From Cognatiluteimonas sedimenti (lineage in GTDB: Bacteria > Pseudomonadota > Gammaproteobacteria > Xanthomonadales > Xanthomonadaceae), in the NCBI RefSeq assembly GCF_022808325.1, contig NZ_JALGCL010000002.1:124001-188000 (forward strand): a stretch of 64,000 nt of DNA. The letters run 5' to 3'. Below the pieces are notes generated by a model, which had not been told where the DNA came from, did no database searches, and worked only from the letters and a program-made list of their open reading frames with translations. Within the stretch, counting starts at the first letter, position 1; each line of letters begins with the position of its first letter. Below, piece after piece: positions 57,526 to 64,000 of this stretch. The translations under genes were made by a program, and so were the position numbers.

Positions 57526-58227
57526 ATGGACGCTAGCGCGCGCAAGCCCGCCGTGGTGCTGGTGTCCGGCGGCATGGATTCGGCCGTGGTGCTGGCGATC
57601 GCGCGCGAGCAGGGCTTCGCCGCACACGCGCTGAGCGTGCGCTACGGCCAGCGCCACACCTCCGAACTGGACGCCGCCGACCGCGTCGCCCGCGCGCTCG
57701 ATGCGACCGCGCACAAGACCGTGGCGGTCGACCTGCGCAGCATCGGCGGTTCGGCGCTGACGGACACCGACATCGCGGTACCGGACGACAGCGACGGCCA
57801 CGTCATCGGCGCCGGCATCCCGGTGACGTACGTGCCGGCGCGCAACACCATCATGCTGTCGCTGGCGCTGGGCTGGGCCGAGGTGCTGGGCAGCGCCGAC
57901 CTGTTCTGCGGCGTCAATGCGGTCGACTATTCCGGCTACCCGGATTGCCGCCCGGAATTCATCGAGGCCTTCGAGCGGCTTGCCAACGTCGCGACCCGCG
58001 CCGGGGTGGAGGGCGCCGGCTTCCGCGTGCATGCACCGCTGCTGCGGATGTCCAAGGCCGAGATCGTGCGCGAAGGCCTGCGCCTTGGCGTGGATTTCGC
58101 GCTGACCGTGTCCTGCTACCAGGCCGACGCGCAAGGCCGCGCCTGCGGCCACTGCGACGCGTGCCGGCTGCGCGCCGACGGTTTCGCCGCCGCCGGCGTC
58201 GCCGACCCGACCCGATACCGCGGGTAA
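57526..58227 (+). CDS. queC: 7-cyano-7-deazaguanine synthase
   Basis: 233 residues. It turns the carboxyl of CDG into a nitrile (preQ0) with ATP and ammonia. PP-loop [51 protein letters not shown], and the zinc cysteines in [20 protein letters not shown]. Partner of queE in queuosine synthesis. ATG 57526 is chosen because it directly precedes the PP-loop strand. Confidence 0.96.
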   Translation: MDASARKPAVVLVSGGMDSAVVLAIAREQGFAAHALSVRYGQRHTSELDAADRVARALDATAHKTVAVDLRSIGGSALTDTDIAVPDDSDGHVIGAGIPVTYVPARNTIMLSLALGWAEVLGSADLFCGVNAVDYSGYPDCRPEFIEAFERLANVATRAGVEGAGFRVHAPLLRMSKAEIVREGLRLGVDFALTVSCYQADAQGRACGHCDACRLRADGFAAAGVADPTRYRG

Positions 58228-58250
58228 GGCGGTGGTGGCGCGTGCTGCGC

Positions 58251-58256
58251 TAGAAT
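58251..58256 (+). promoter_or_regulatory. -10 box of the tRNA-Lys gene
   Basis: TAGAAT followed by a GC-rich discriminator (CGCCTCCCG), the kind of stringently controlled stable-RNA promoter. Start site about 58263. Confidence 0.45.
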
Positions 58257-58284
58257 TCGCCTCCCGTGCCGGCGCGGGTCTCGT

Positions 58285-58360
58285 GGGCCGTTAGCTCAGT
58301 CGGTAGAGCAGAAGACTTTTAATCTTTTGGTCGAAGGTTCGAATCCTTCACGGCCCACCA
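58285..58360 (+). tRNA. tRNA-Lys (anticodon UUU)
   Basis: 76 bases including an encoded CCA. Acceptor arms GGGCCGT and ACGGCCC pair perfectly; D-arm TTAGCTCAGTCGGTAGAGC, anticodon stem GAAGA with TCTTT around loop CTTTTAA, T-arm GAAGGTTCGAATCCTTC. It resembles E. coli tRNA-Lys at most positions. It lies 57 bases after queC. Confidence 0.97.
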
Positions 58361-58450
58361 CTTCCACCGGCTTCCGGTTCTCCGCAAGCGGGTACCGCAG
58401 CGCGCGGCGGCGCGTTGGGCATGATCGCGGGTGTATCCCACCTTGCGCCA

Positions 58451-59293
58451 CTAGAACGGATCGAGTGGGTGGCGCTCGGCGTCCAGCCGGATCGTGCAGT
58501 CCGCGATGCCTGGCCAGGTGCGCATGGCTTGCCGGCTCACGCGCTCGAAGAACTGCACGAAGCGCAGCACCTGCGCATGCGACATCGCCTTGCGGTCGGG
58601 ATGCCGCGCCTGCAGCGTCTGCTCCTGCTGCCACCGCCACTGCGGCACGATGTCGAAGCCCGGGCCCTGCAGGAACAGCAAGCGGGGCAGGCGCTGCCAC
58701 AGCGCGGGATAGTCGTTGGCGAGCGCATCGTTGCTCCAGCGCCGCCAGGTGCCGTCGGGATCCTCGTCGCGCTCGAGCGCGTTGATTGGTTCGGCGAGCG
58801 CGGCCTGGTCTTCGGCCGGCACCTTCAGGAACCATCCTTCCAGGATCACCAGGTCGGCGTGCGCGACGACGGGCCAATGCGACTCGGGTTCGCGATCGTC
58901 GGCGATCTTGTCGAAACGGGGCAGCGCGGCGGGGCGGCCCGCGGCCAGCGCGTCCAGCACGTCGCAGGCCAGCGCCACGTCGTGGGTGCCGGGGGCGCCG
59001 CGGGTAGCGCACAGTGGATGGATCTGTTGGCCGAGCTCCTGGCGCGCGGCGTGGCCGAGGTAGAAGTCGTCGATGGACAGCGACACGACCTTGCGATCCT
59101 GCGTTGCCGCCAGGTCGGCGATCTGCGCGGACAGCGTGGACTTGCCGGTGCCCTGCAGGCCGGCGATGGCGAAGACCGGGCCGCCGGCGTCCTGCGCGGC
59201 CCGGTACACGCGGGCGACGAATTCCGGGGCGTAGCCCGTGCCGGGGGGCCGTGGGGCGGCCTGCTCGTGGCCGGGATGCGTGGGCGTTGCCAT
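58451..59293 (-). CDS. P-loop kinase, D-glycerate 3-kinase-like
   Basis: 280 residues. P-loop [20 protein letters not shown] near residue 41, then [39 protein letters not shown] and [17 protein letters not shown]. This matches the plant-type glycerate 3-kinase / PRK-like superfamily; glycerate is the likely substrate but uridine or another small metabolite is possible. ATG 59293 lies 6 bases after a TATTGT box, in a 17-base divergent intergenic region with pdxH. No operon partners on its strand. Confidence 0.82.
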   Translation of the reverse strand: MATPTHPGHEQAAPRPPGTGYAPEFVARVYRAAQDAGGPVFAIAGLQGTGKSTLSAQIADLAATQDRKVVSLSIDDFYLGHAARQELGQQIHPLCATRGAPGTHDVALACDVLDALAAGRPAALPRFDKIADDREPESHWPVVAHADLVILEGWFLKVPAEDQAALAEPINALERDEDPDGTWRRWSNDALANDYPALWQRLPRLLFLQGPGFDIVPQWRWQQEQTLQARHPDRKAMSHAQVLRFVQFFERVSRQAMRTWPGIADCTIRLDAERHPLDPF

Positions 59294-59298
59294 CGCGC

Positions 59299-59305
59299 GA
59301 CAATA
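59299..59305. promoter_or_regulatory. Symmetric overlapping -10 core, divergent leaderless promoter (kinase / pdxH)
   Basis: Plus strand GACAAT (59299-59304), 6 bases before ATG 59311; minus strand TATTGT (59300-59305), 6 bases before ATG 59293. The geometry is identical to the sdaA/glutaredoxin pair, including the 17-base gap. Confidence 0.55.
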
Positions 59306-59310
59306 ACGCA

Positions 59311-59913
59311 ATGGACGAAGACGCTCTTTACTCGCAGGCGCTGGCCGAGTTCGCGCGGTTGTACGACGAGGCCGCGGCGGCCGGCGAACCCGACCGCAAC
59401 GCGATGACGCTGGCGACGGCGTCGCTGGATGCGCGGCCGTCGGCACGCACGGTGCTGCTGAAGGCGTTCGACGCGCGGGGCTTCGTGTTCTACACCCACC
59501 TGGATGGCCGCAAGGGCCGCGAACTGCAGGCCAATCCTTACGCGGCGCTGCTGTTCCACTGGCCGCGCGTGCGCCAGGGCGTCCAGGTGCGGATCGAGGG
59601 CCGCGTGCACACGGTGCCCGACGACGAGGCCGACGCCTATTTCGGCAGTCGCCCGCGCGGCAGCCAGCTCGGCGCGTGGGCATCGCTGCAGTCCGAGACG
59701 CTGGATAGCCGCGAAACCTTCGAGCAGCGGCTGGCGCAGGCCGAGCGCAGGTTCGTAGGCCGCGACGTGCCGCGGCCGCCGCGCTGGACCGGGTTCCGGG
59801 TACGGCCGCGCTGGATCGAGTTCTGGCACGGCGCCGATTACCGGCTGCACGAGCGCTGGCTGTACGAGCGCGATGTCGCCTGCAACTGGTCGAAGCGGAT
59901 GCTGTATCCGTGA
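59311..59913 (+). CDS. pdxH: Pyridoxamine 5'-phosphate oxidase
   Basis: 200 residues. FMN-dependent oxidation of PNP/PMP to pyridoxal phosphate. Motifs [63 protein letters not shown] and [12 protein letters not shown] near the end. ATG 59311 is leaderless by position. It overlaps the next gene by 4 bases. Confidence 0.96.
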   Translation: MDEDALYSQALAEFARLYDEAAAAGEPDRNAMTLATASLDARPSARTVLLKAFDARGFVFYTHLDGRKGRELQANPYAALLFHWPRVRQGVQVRIEGRVHTVPDDEADAYFGSRPRGSQLGAWASLQSETLDSRETFEQRLAQAERRFVGRDVPRPPRWTGFRVRPRWIEFWHGADYRLHERWLYERDVACNWSKRMLYP

Positions 59914-60722
59914 AGGCTGACGTGGGCGGCCCCCGGCGCATCGTCTGCCTCACCGAGGAGCCGACCGAAGTCCTGTACGCGCTTGGCGAGCAGAATCGCA
60001 TCGTCGGCATCAGCGGCTTCACCGTGCGGCCGGCGGCTGCGCGCCGGGAAAAACCCAAGGTCAGCGCGTTCACCAGCGCGAAGATCGATGAGATCCTGAA
60101 GCTCGAGCCGGATTTCGTGGTCGGGTTTTCCGATATCCAGGCCGACATCGCCGCCGAACTGATCCGCAGGGGCGTCGAGGTCTGGATCAGCAACCACCGC
60201 AGCGTGGACGGCATCCTCGATTACGTGCGCAGGCTCGGCGCGCTGGTAGGCGTTGCCGCGAAGGCCGATGCCTATGCGGCCGGACTGCAGCAGGGGCTCG
60301 ACGCGATCGCGCGGCAGGCGGCCGCGCTGCCGCGGCGTCCGAAGGTGTATTTCGAGGAGTGGGACGAGCCGCCGATCACCGGCATCCGCTGGGTGGCGGA
60401 GCTGGTGCGGATCGCCGGCGGCGACGACATCTTTCCCGAGCGCGCGGCGGAATCGCTGGCGAAACAGCGCATCCTCGAGGATCCGGGCGAAGTCGTCCGC
60501 CGCGCGCCGGACATCATCCTGGGTTCGTGGTGCGGCAAGAAGTTCCGGCCCGAAAAGGTGGCCGCACGACCGGGCTGGGCCGCGATCCCGGCGGTGCGCG
60601 ACGGTGAACTGCACGAGGTCAAGTCGCCGCTCATCCTGCAGCCGGGCCCGGCTGCGTTGACCGATGGCGTGCGGGAGATCGCACGCATCATCGGCGCATG
60701 GGCGGCGAAATCCAGGCGCTAG
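59910..60722 (+). CDS. Corrinoid/metal-receptor-type binding protein without signal peptide
   Basis: 270 residues. BtuF/FepB-like helical-backbone domain: [70 protein letters not shown] and [17 protein letters not shown]. Such domains normally serve ABC importers for vitamin B12 or siderophores, but no signal peptide, lipobox or transporter genes are present, so it may be a cytoplasmic binder. The start is GTG 59910, overlapping pdxH by 4 bases (GTGA), suggesting a common transcript with pdxH. Confidence 0.78.
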   Translation: MKADVGGPRRIVCLTEEPTEVLYALGEQNRIVGISGFTVRPAAARREKPKVSAFTSAKIDEILKLEPDFVVGFSDIQADIAAELIRRGVEVWISNHRSVDGILDYVRRLGALVGVAAKADAYAAGLQQGLDAIARQAAALPRRPKVYFEEWDEPPITGIRWVAELVRIAGGDDIFPERAAESLAKQRILEDPGEVVRRAPDIILGSWCGKKFRPEKVAARPGWAAIPAVRDGELHEVKSPLILQPGPAALTDGVREIARIIGAWAAKSRR

Positions 60723-60730
60723 GGACGGTT

Positions 60731-60862
60731 CCTGCAGGAGCGGCTTGTCGCCGCGAGCTCCCGGCTTTCCGGATCGCGTCCGAGCAAGGCTCGCACCGAC
60801 AGGCCGCGCCTCGACACGCCGGATCCCGCGCCTGCAAACAGGCGGAGCGCGCTCCTGCAAGC
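60731..60862. repeat. Degenerate REP-like inverted repeat
   Basis: CCTGCAGGAGCGGC at 60731-60744 and GCGCTCCTGCAAG at 60849-60861 are inverted ends; GAGCGGCTTGTCGCCGCGAGCTC at the left (60738 onward) is related to the palindrome in the ABC-F gene. A CGCCTG-CAAA-CAGGCG hairpin is inside (60829-60844). The 176 bases 60723-60898 hold this element and nothing else recognisable. Confidence 0.55.
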
Positions 60863-60898
60863 GCCTGAAGCTGCGCCTGCAAGCGACGGCATCGATGC

Positions 60899-61384
60899 CT
60901 ACAACGGGAAGAAGTCGCGACTGAGCTGCAGGCGCGTGGCGCCGGCGCCCGCCGGCACCACGGCCACGTCGAAGCGCAAGGTCTCCGGCAGCGTCGTCGA
61001 CACGGTTCCGACATAGTCGACCAGTCCACCGGTCTCCAGTGCGTGCATCGCAAGCTGCTGGCGGCCGCCGCGCAGGTCGGTCGCGGTCGCGGTAACCGTT
61101 GCCGGCAACGACACCGCGTCGGCGTCTCCGCCCTTGCGCACCGTCACCAGCAACAGCACCGTGGCCGGGTCGCGGGCGATGCCGTAGCGGGCGGCGACGC
61201 CGGCATTGAGCGCCGCGGTCTGCACCGCACTGGCACGGATGGTGACGTCGCCGATGCGGACGACCGCCTCGCCCTGGCTGTCGGCAGGGGCCGGCGCCGG
61301 GGCGACGGCTGCGGGCGACGGTTGCTGGCCGCAGGCGCCGAGCAGCGACAGCGACAGGGCCAGGACGAGGTGTGGCTTTTGCAT
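60899..61384 (-). CDS. DUF4426 lipoprotein
   Basis: 161 residues. Lipoprotein signal (MQKPHLVLALSLSLLGAC), an Ala/Pro linker and a DUF4426-like domain: VVRIGDVTIRASAVQTAALN, ARYGIARDPATVLLLVTVRK and LDVAVVP-like closing strands (LRFDVAVVPAGAGATRLQLS). Function unknown. ATG 61384 is 17 bases after the proC stop on the same strand; the pairing of this family with proC and yggS recurs in other gammaproteobacteria, so cotranscription is likely. Confidence 0.8.
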   Translation of the reverse strand: MQKPHLVLALSLSLLGACGQQPSPAAVAPAPAPADSQGEAVVRIGDVTIRASAVQTAALNAGVAARYGIARDPATVLLLVTVRKGGDADAVSLPATVTATATDLRGGRQQLAMHALETGGLVDYVGTVSTTLPETLRFDVAVVPAGAGATRLQLSRDFFPL

Positions 61385-61401
61385 GGGTGGCTCCGGGGCA
61401 G

Positions 61402-62250
61402 TCAGTCGTTCGCGGCGGACAGTTGGCGGCCGCGCAGGGTGGCCGCGGCGATGGCGTCCGCGACCAGTTCGCGCAGGCCGCCGGCTTCGAACGCCTCGAT
61501 CGCGGCCTGCGTGGTGCCGCCGGGCGAGGTCACCCGGCGCCGCAGTTCGCCCGCGTCCGCGTCGTCCTCGGTGAGCATGCGCGCCGCGCCCAGGATCGTC
61601 TGCAGGACGAGGGTGCGCGCCGCTTCCGCCGGCAAACCCTCGGCGATCGCGGCCGCCTGCATTGCTTCGGCCAGCAGGAACACGTAGGCCGGGCCGCTGC
61701 CCGAGACCGCGGTCACCGCGTCCATCCGCGCCTCGTCGTCCAGCCATACGGTTGCGCCGACCGCCGCGAGCAGCGCCTGCGCGCGCCGGCGCCCGTCGGC
61801 GCCGACCCGCGGATTGGCGTACAACCCGGTCACCCCGGCGCCGAGCAGTGCCGGCGTATTGGGCATGCAGCGCACGACGGCGACATCGCCACCGAGCCAG
61901 CGCTCCAGTTGCGCGGCGGTGATGCCGGCGGCGACCGAAACCACCAGTGGCTGCGAGGCCTGCGCCAGCGGCGCGAGGGCCGCGCACACGCTGCGCAGCA
62001 CCTGTGGCTTGACCGCCAGCACCCAGGTCGCCGCGCCGGCGACCGCGTCGGCCCCTTCGACGAACACCGCCACGCCGAAATCGCGCTGCATGGCGTCGCG
62101 CAGTTCCGCCACGGGTTCGGCCACGCGGATCGCGGCCGCGGGCTTGTCGCGCGCGACCAGGCCGCCGACCAGGCTGCGGGCCATGTTGCCGGCGCCGATG
62201 AAGGCGATGGTCTCGGGATTGCTGGCCTGGATCTCGGAGCTTGGGGGCAT
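61402..62250 (-). CDS. proC: Pyrroline-5-carboxylate reductase
   Basis: 282 residues. NAD(P)H-dependent last step of proline synthesis. Rossmann motif IAFIGAGNMARSLVGGL near residue 14, VLAVKPQVL, VRCMPNTPALLGAGVTGLYA, and the substrate-binding AVSGSGPAYVFLLAEAM and TSPGGTTQAAIEA. The first 12 residues are an unremarkable extension. It follows yggS after 19 bases on the minus strand. Confidence 0.96.
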   Translation of the reverse strand: MPPSSEIQASNPETIAFIGAGNMARSLVGGLVARDKPAAAIRVAEPVAELRDAMQRDFGVAVFVEGADAVAGAATWVLAVKPQVLRSVCAALAPLAQASQPLVVSVAAGITAAQLERWLGGDVAVVRCMPNTPALLGAGVTGLYANPRVGADGRRRAQALLAAVGATVWLDDEARMDAVTAVSGSGPAYVFLLAEAMQAAAIAEGLPAEAARTLVLQTILGAARMLTEDDADAGELRRRVTSPGGTTQAAIEAFEAGGLRELVADAIAAATLRGRQLSAAND

Positions 62251-62269
62251 GCAGGTCTTCGCGTGGGCT

Positions 62270-62998
62270 TCAGGAGGTCGACGGCGTGCCGGGCCGGCCG
62301 CCCTTGCGCTCGCGGCTGCCGAACAACGCCGTGCCGACCCGCACCATTGTCGCGCCTTCGGCGATCGCGAGCGTGGCGTCGTCGCTCATGCCCATCGACA
62401 GGGTATCGACCTGCGGGTACCCCGGCCGCAGTTGTTCGAACAGGGCGCGCATCCGGCGGAAAGCCTCGCGGCGGCGTTCCAGGTCCGGCAACGGCGCCGG
62501 GATCGCCATCAGCCCGCGCAGCGCCAGCCGTGGCTGCGCGGCGATGGCGTCCGCCAGCGCGGGCACGTCCTCCGGCCCGCAACCGTGCTTGCTGGCTTCG
62601 TCGTCGATGTTGACCTGCAGCAGCACGTTCAATGGCGCGCGCTCGGGATCGCGATGCGCGGCCAGCGCCGCGACCAGCTTGGGCCGGTCCACGGACTGCA
62701 CCCAGTCGAACAGCGCCGCGGCCTCGCGCGCCTTGTTGGATTGCAGGTGGCCGACCAGGTGCCATTCCAGGCCGGGGTCGCCGAGAGCTGCCTGCTTGGC
62801 CTGCGTCTCCTGCACGTAGTTCTCGCCCAGCGCCGGGGTCTCGCCGGGACGCGCGGCGCGCCAGGCGCCGACCAATTCCGCGACCGCGGTCGCGTCCTGG
62901 AATTTGCTCACGGCCAATAATCGGGGCGGTGGCCGCCCGGCCTGGCGCGCCGCGTTATCAAGTCGTTGCAAGAGGTCGTGCAGGGCGAGCGCAAGCAC
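62270..62998 (-). CDS. yggS: Pyridoxal-phosphate homeostasis protein YggS
   Basis: 242 residues. PLP-binding (alpha/beta)8 barrel without known catalytic activity, involved in vitamin B6 and amino-acid balance. The PLP lysine lies in RLLAVSKFQDATAVAEL, then ALGENYVQETQAKQAAL, WHLVGHLQSNKAREAA, LLQVNIDDEASKHG, LSMGMSDDATLAIAEGATMV and VRVGTALFG. Start is taken as GTG 62998, preceded by AGAGGA. First gene of yggS-proC-DUF4426, divergent from pilT. Confidence 0.93.
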   Translation of the reverse strand: MLALALHDLLQRLDNAARQAGRPPPRLLAVSKFQDATAVAELVGAWRAARPGETPALGENYVQETQAKQAALGDPGLEWHLVGHLQSNKAREAAALFDWVQSVDRPKLVAALAAHRDPERAPLNVLLQVNIDDEASKHGCGPEDVPALADAIAAQPRLALRGLMAIPAPLPDLERRREAFRRMRALFEQLRPGYPQVDTLSMGMSDDATLAIAEGATMVRVGTALFGSRERKGGRPGTPSTS

Positions 62999-63038
62999 GT
63001 CGTGGCATCCTCTTGAATGGGCGGGGGTTGCCGGCGAT

Positions 63039-63065
63039 TTGACATCCCGGAATTCGGCCTATACT
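63039..63065 (+). promoter_or_regulatory. Promoter of pilT
   Basis: TTGACA (63039-63044) and TATACT (63060-63065), spacing 15, the best sigma-70 pair in the window. It would give a leader of about 86 bases before ATG 63158. Confidence 0.65.
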
Positions 63066-63157
63066 GCCGCCCGGGAGCGTTCCGTTCCAGCGGAACGGGT
63101 GTTTCGGGGCAGCGCCGGCCATCAACGGCCGCTTCAGTCGAGTGCAGGGGAGCACGC

Positions 63158-64000
63158 ATGGATATCGCCGAGCTGTTGGCGTTCTCGGTCAAGAACAAGG
63201 CTTCCGACCTGCACCTGTCGGCGGGCCTGCCGCCGATGATCCGGGTGGACGGCGACGTCCGCCGCATCAACATCCCGGCCCTCGACCACAAGCAGGTGCA
63301 CGCGCTGGTCTACGACATCATGTCGGACAAGCAGCGCCGCGACTACGAGGAATTCCTCGAGGTCGACTTCTCCTTCGAGATCCCCGGCCTGGCGCGTTTC
63401 CGCGTCAACGCTTTCAACCAGAACCGCGGCGCCGGCGCGGTGTTCCGCACGGTGCCCTCGGAAGTGCTGACGCTCGAGGACCTGGGCTGCCCGCGCATCT
63501 TCAAGGAACTGATCGACCAGCCGCAGGGCCTGATCCTGGTGACCGGGCCGACCGGCTCGGGCAAGTCGACCACGCTGGCGGCGATGGTTGACAACATCAA
63601 CAAGGAAGAATACGGGCACATCCTCACCATCGAGGATCCGATCGAGTTCGTGCACACTGCACAGAAGTGCCTGATCAACCAGCGCGAGGTGCACCGCGAC
63701 ACCCACGGCTTCAACGAGGCGTTGCGCTCGGCCCTGCGCGAGGACCCGGACTACATCCTGGTCGGCGAAATGCGCGATATCGAGACCATCCGCCTGGCGC
63801 TGACCGCCGCGGAAACCGGCCACCTGGTGTTCGCGACCCTGCACACCAGTTCGGCGGCCAAGACCATCGACCGCATCATCGACGTCTTCCCCGCCGGCGA
63901 GAAGCCGATGGTGCGCTCGATGCTGTCCGAGTCGCTGCGCGCGGTGATCTCGCAGGCGCTGCTGAAGAAGGTCGGCGGTGGCCGCACAGCGGCCTGGGAG
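63158..64000 (+). CDS. pilT: Type IV pilus retraction ATPase PilT, 3' end cut by window edge
   Basis: 281 of about 345 residues are visible. Hexameric ATPase that powers pilus retraction and twitching motility. N-terminal domain DIAELLAFSVKNKASDLHLS, ATPase domain with Walker A VTGPTGSGKSTTLAAMVD, Asp box TIEDPIEFVH, Walker B LREDPDYILVGEMRD and His box ETGHLVFATLHT. The C-terminal retraction motif would lie beyond base 64000. A TTGACA/TATACT promoter precedes it. Confidence 0.97.
   Translation, partial: MDIAELLAFSVKNKASDLHLSAGLPPMIRVDGDVRRINIPALDHKQVHALVYDIMSDKQRRDYEEFLEVDFSFEIPGLARFRVNAFNQNRGAGAVFRTVPSEVLTLEDLGCPRIFKELIDQPQGLILVTGPTGSGKSTTLAAMVDNINKEEYGHILTIEDPIEFVHTAQKCLINQREVHRDTHGFNEALRSALREDPDYILVGEMRDIETIRLALTAAETGHLVFATLHTSSAAKTIDRIIDVFPAGEKPMVRSMLSESLRAVISQALLKKVGGGRTAAWE

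Overview
The window is about 70% GC, densely coded on both strands, and looks like a chromosomal segment of a Xanthomonadaceae gammaproteobacterium (Lysobacter/Luteimonas/Xanthomonas type). Gene order supports this: metX-metB-hom behind a SAM riboswitch, ruvC-ruvA-kup-ruvB-ybgC-tolQRAB-pal-cpoB-queE-queC-tRNA-Lys, aroK-aroB-hemE, otsB-GH15-otsA, and proC-yggS divergent from pilT. I see no prophage, plasmid, CRISPR array, rRNA or insertion sequence. Assignment below family level is inference.

Layout. 1-3516 (minus): 3'-truncated prfC, a DUF4124/M23 endopeptidase and a beta-propeller lipoprotein. 3627-7323 (plus): promoter, SAM-I riboswitch, metX, metB, hom. 7266-13216: MASE1-GGDEF-EAL protein, sdaA divergent from a glutaredoxin-like gene, and a YceI / cytochrome b561 / YceI trio. 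13350-17987: a hybrid two-component kinase with a periplasmic propeller and a secreted S33 peptidase. 18060-21243 (minus): hemE, a WGR mini-protein, aroB, aroK. 21352-23322 (plus): dodecin and nadE. 23323-23866: a 544-base gene-free block with two nested palindromic repeat units and a terminator. 23867-26578: bamD divergent from rluD-pgeF. 26583-30670 (minus): a pseudogene scrap and otsB-GH15-otsA. 30770-42190: TolB-like/TPR membrane protein, clpB, YbaL-type antiporter, FAD oxidoreductase, ABC-F ATPase carrying an inserted palindrome, and a second CPA2 antiporter. 42382-46693: FmdB-type zinc ribbon, aspS, GNAT enzyme, alpha/beta hydrolase, YebC regulator. 46821-58360: the ruv/kup/tol-pal/queuosine run ending in tRNA-Lys(UUU). 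58451-64000: kinase divergent from pdxH plus a corrinoid-binding-like protein, then a DUF4426 lipoprotein, proC, yggS and 5' pilT.

Most genes are housekeeping: translation and release, amino-acid, NAD, haem and queuosine biosynthesis, recombination and envelope integrity. The most noteworthy signals are non-coding. (1) At least twelve first-in-operon start codons lie 6-8 nt after a TANNNT-like -10 box, predicting extensive leaderless transcription. (2) Two divergent pairs (sdaA/glutaredoxin and kinase/pdxH) have exactly 17 bp between their ATGs and share one symmetric overlapping -10 core, so transcription and translation should start at the same base on each strand; bamD/rluD has the same symmetric core with longer leaders. 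(3) A palindromic repeat has inserted in frame into the inter-domain linker of the ABC-F ATPase. (4) Two oppositely oriented palindromes after nadE each have 27-nt arms enclosing two smaller hairpins. All statements were made by reading the sequence; no database search or folding program was run.
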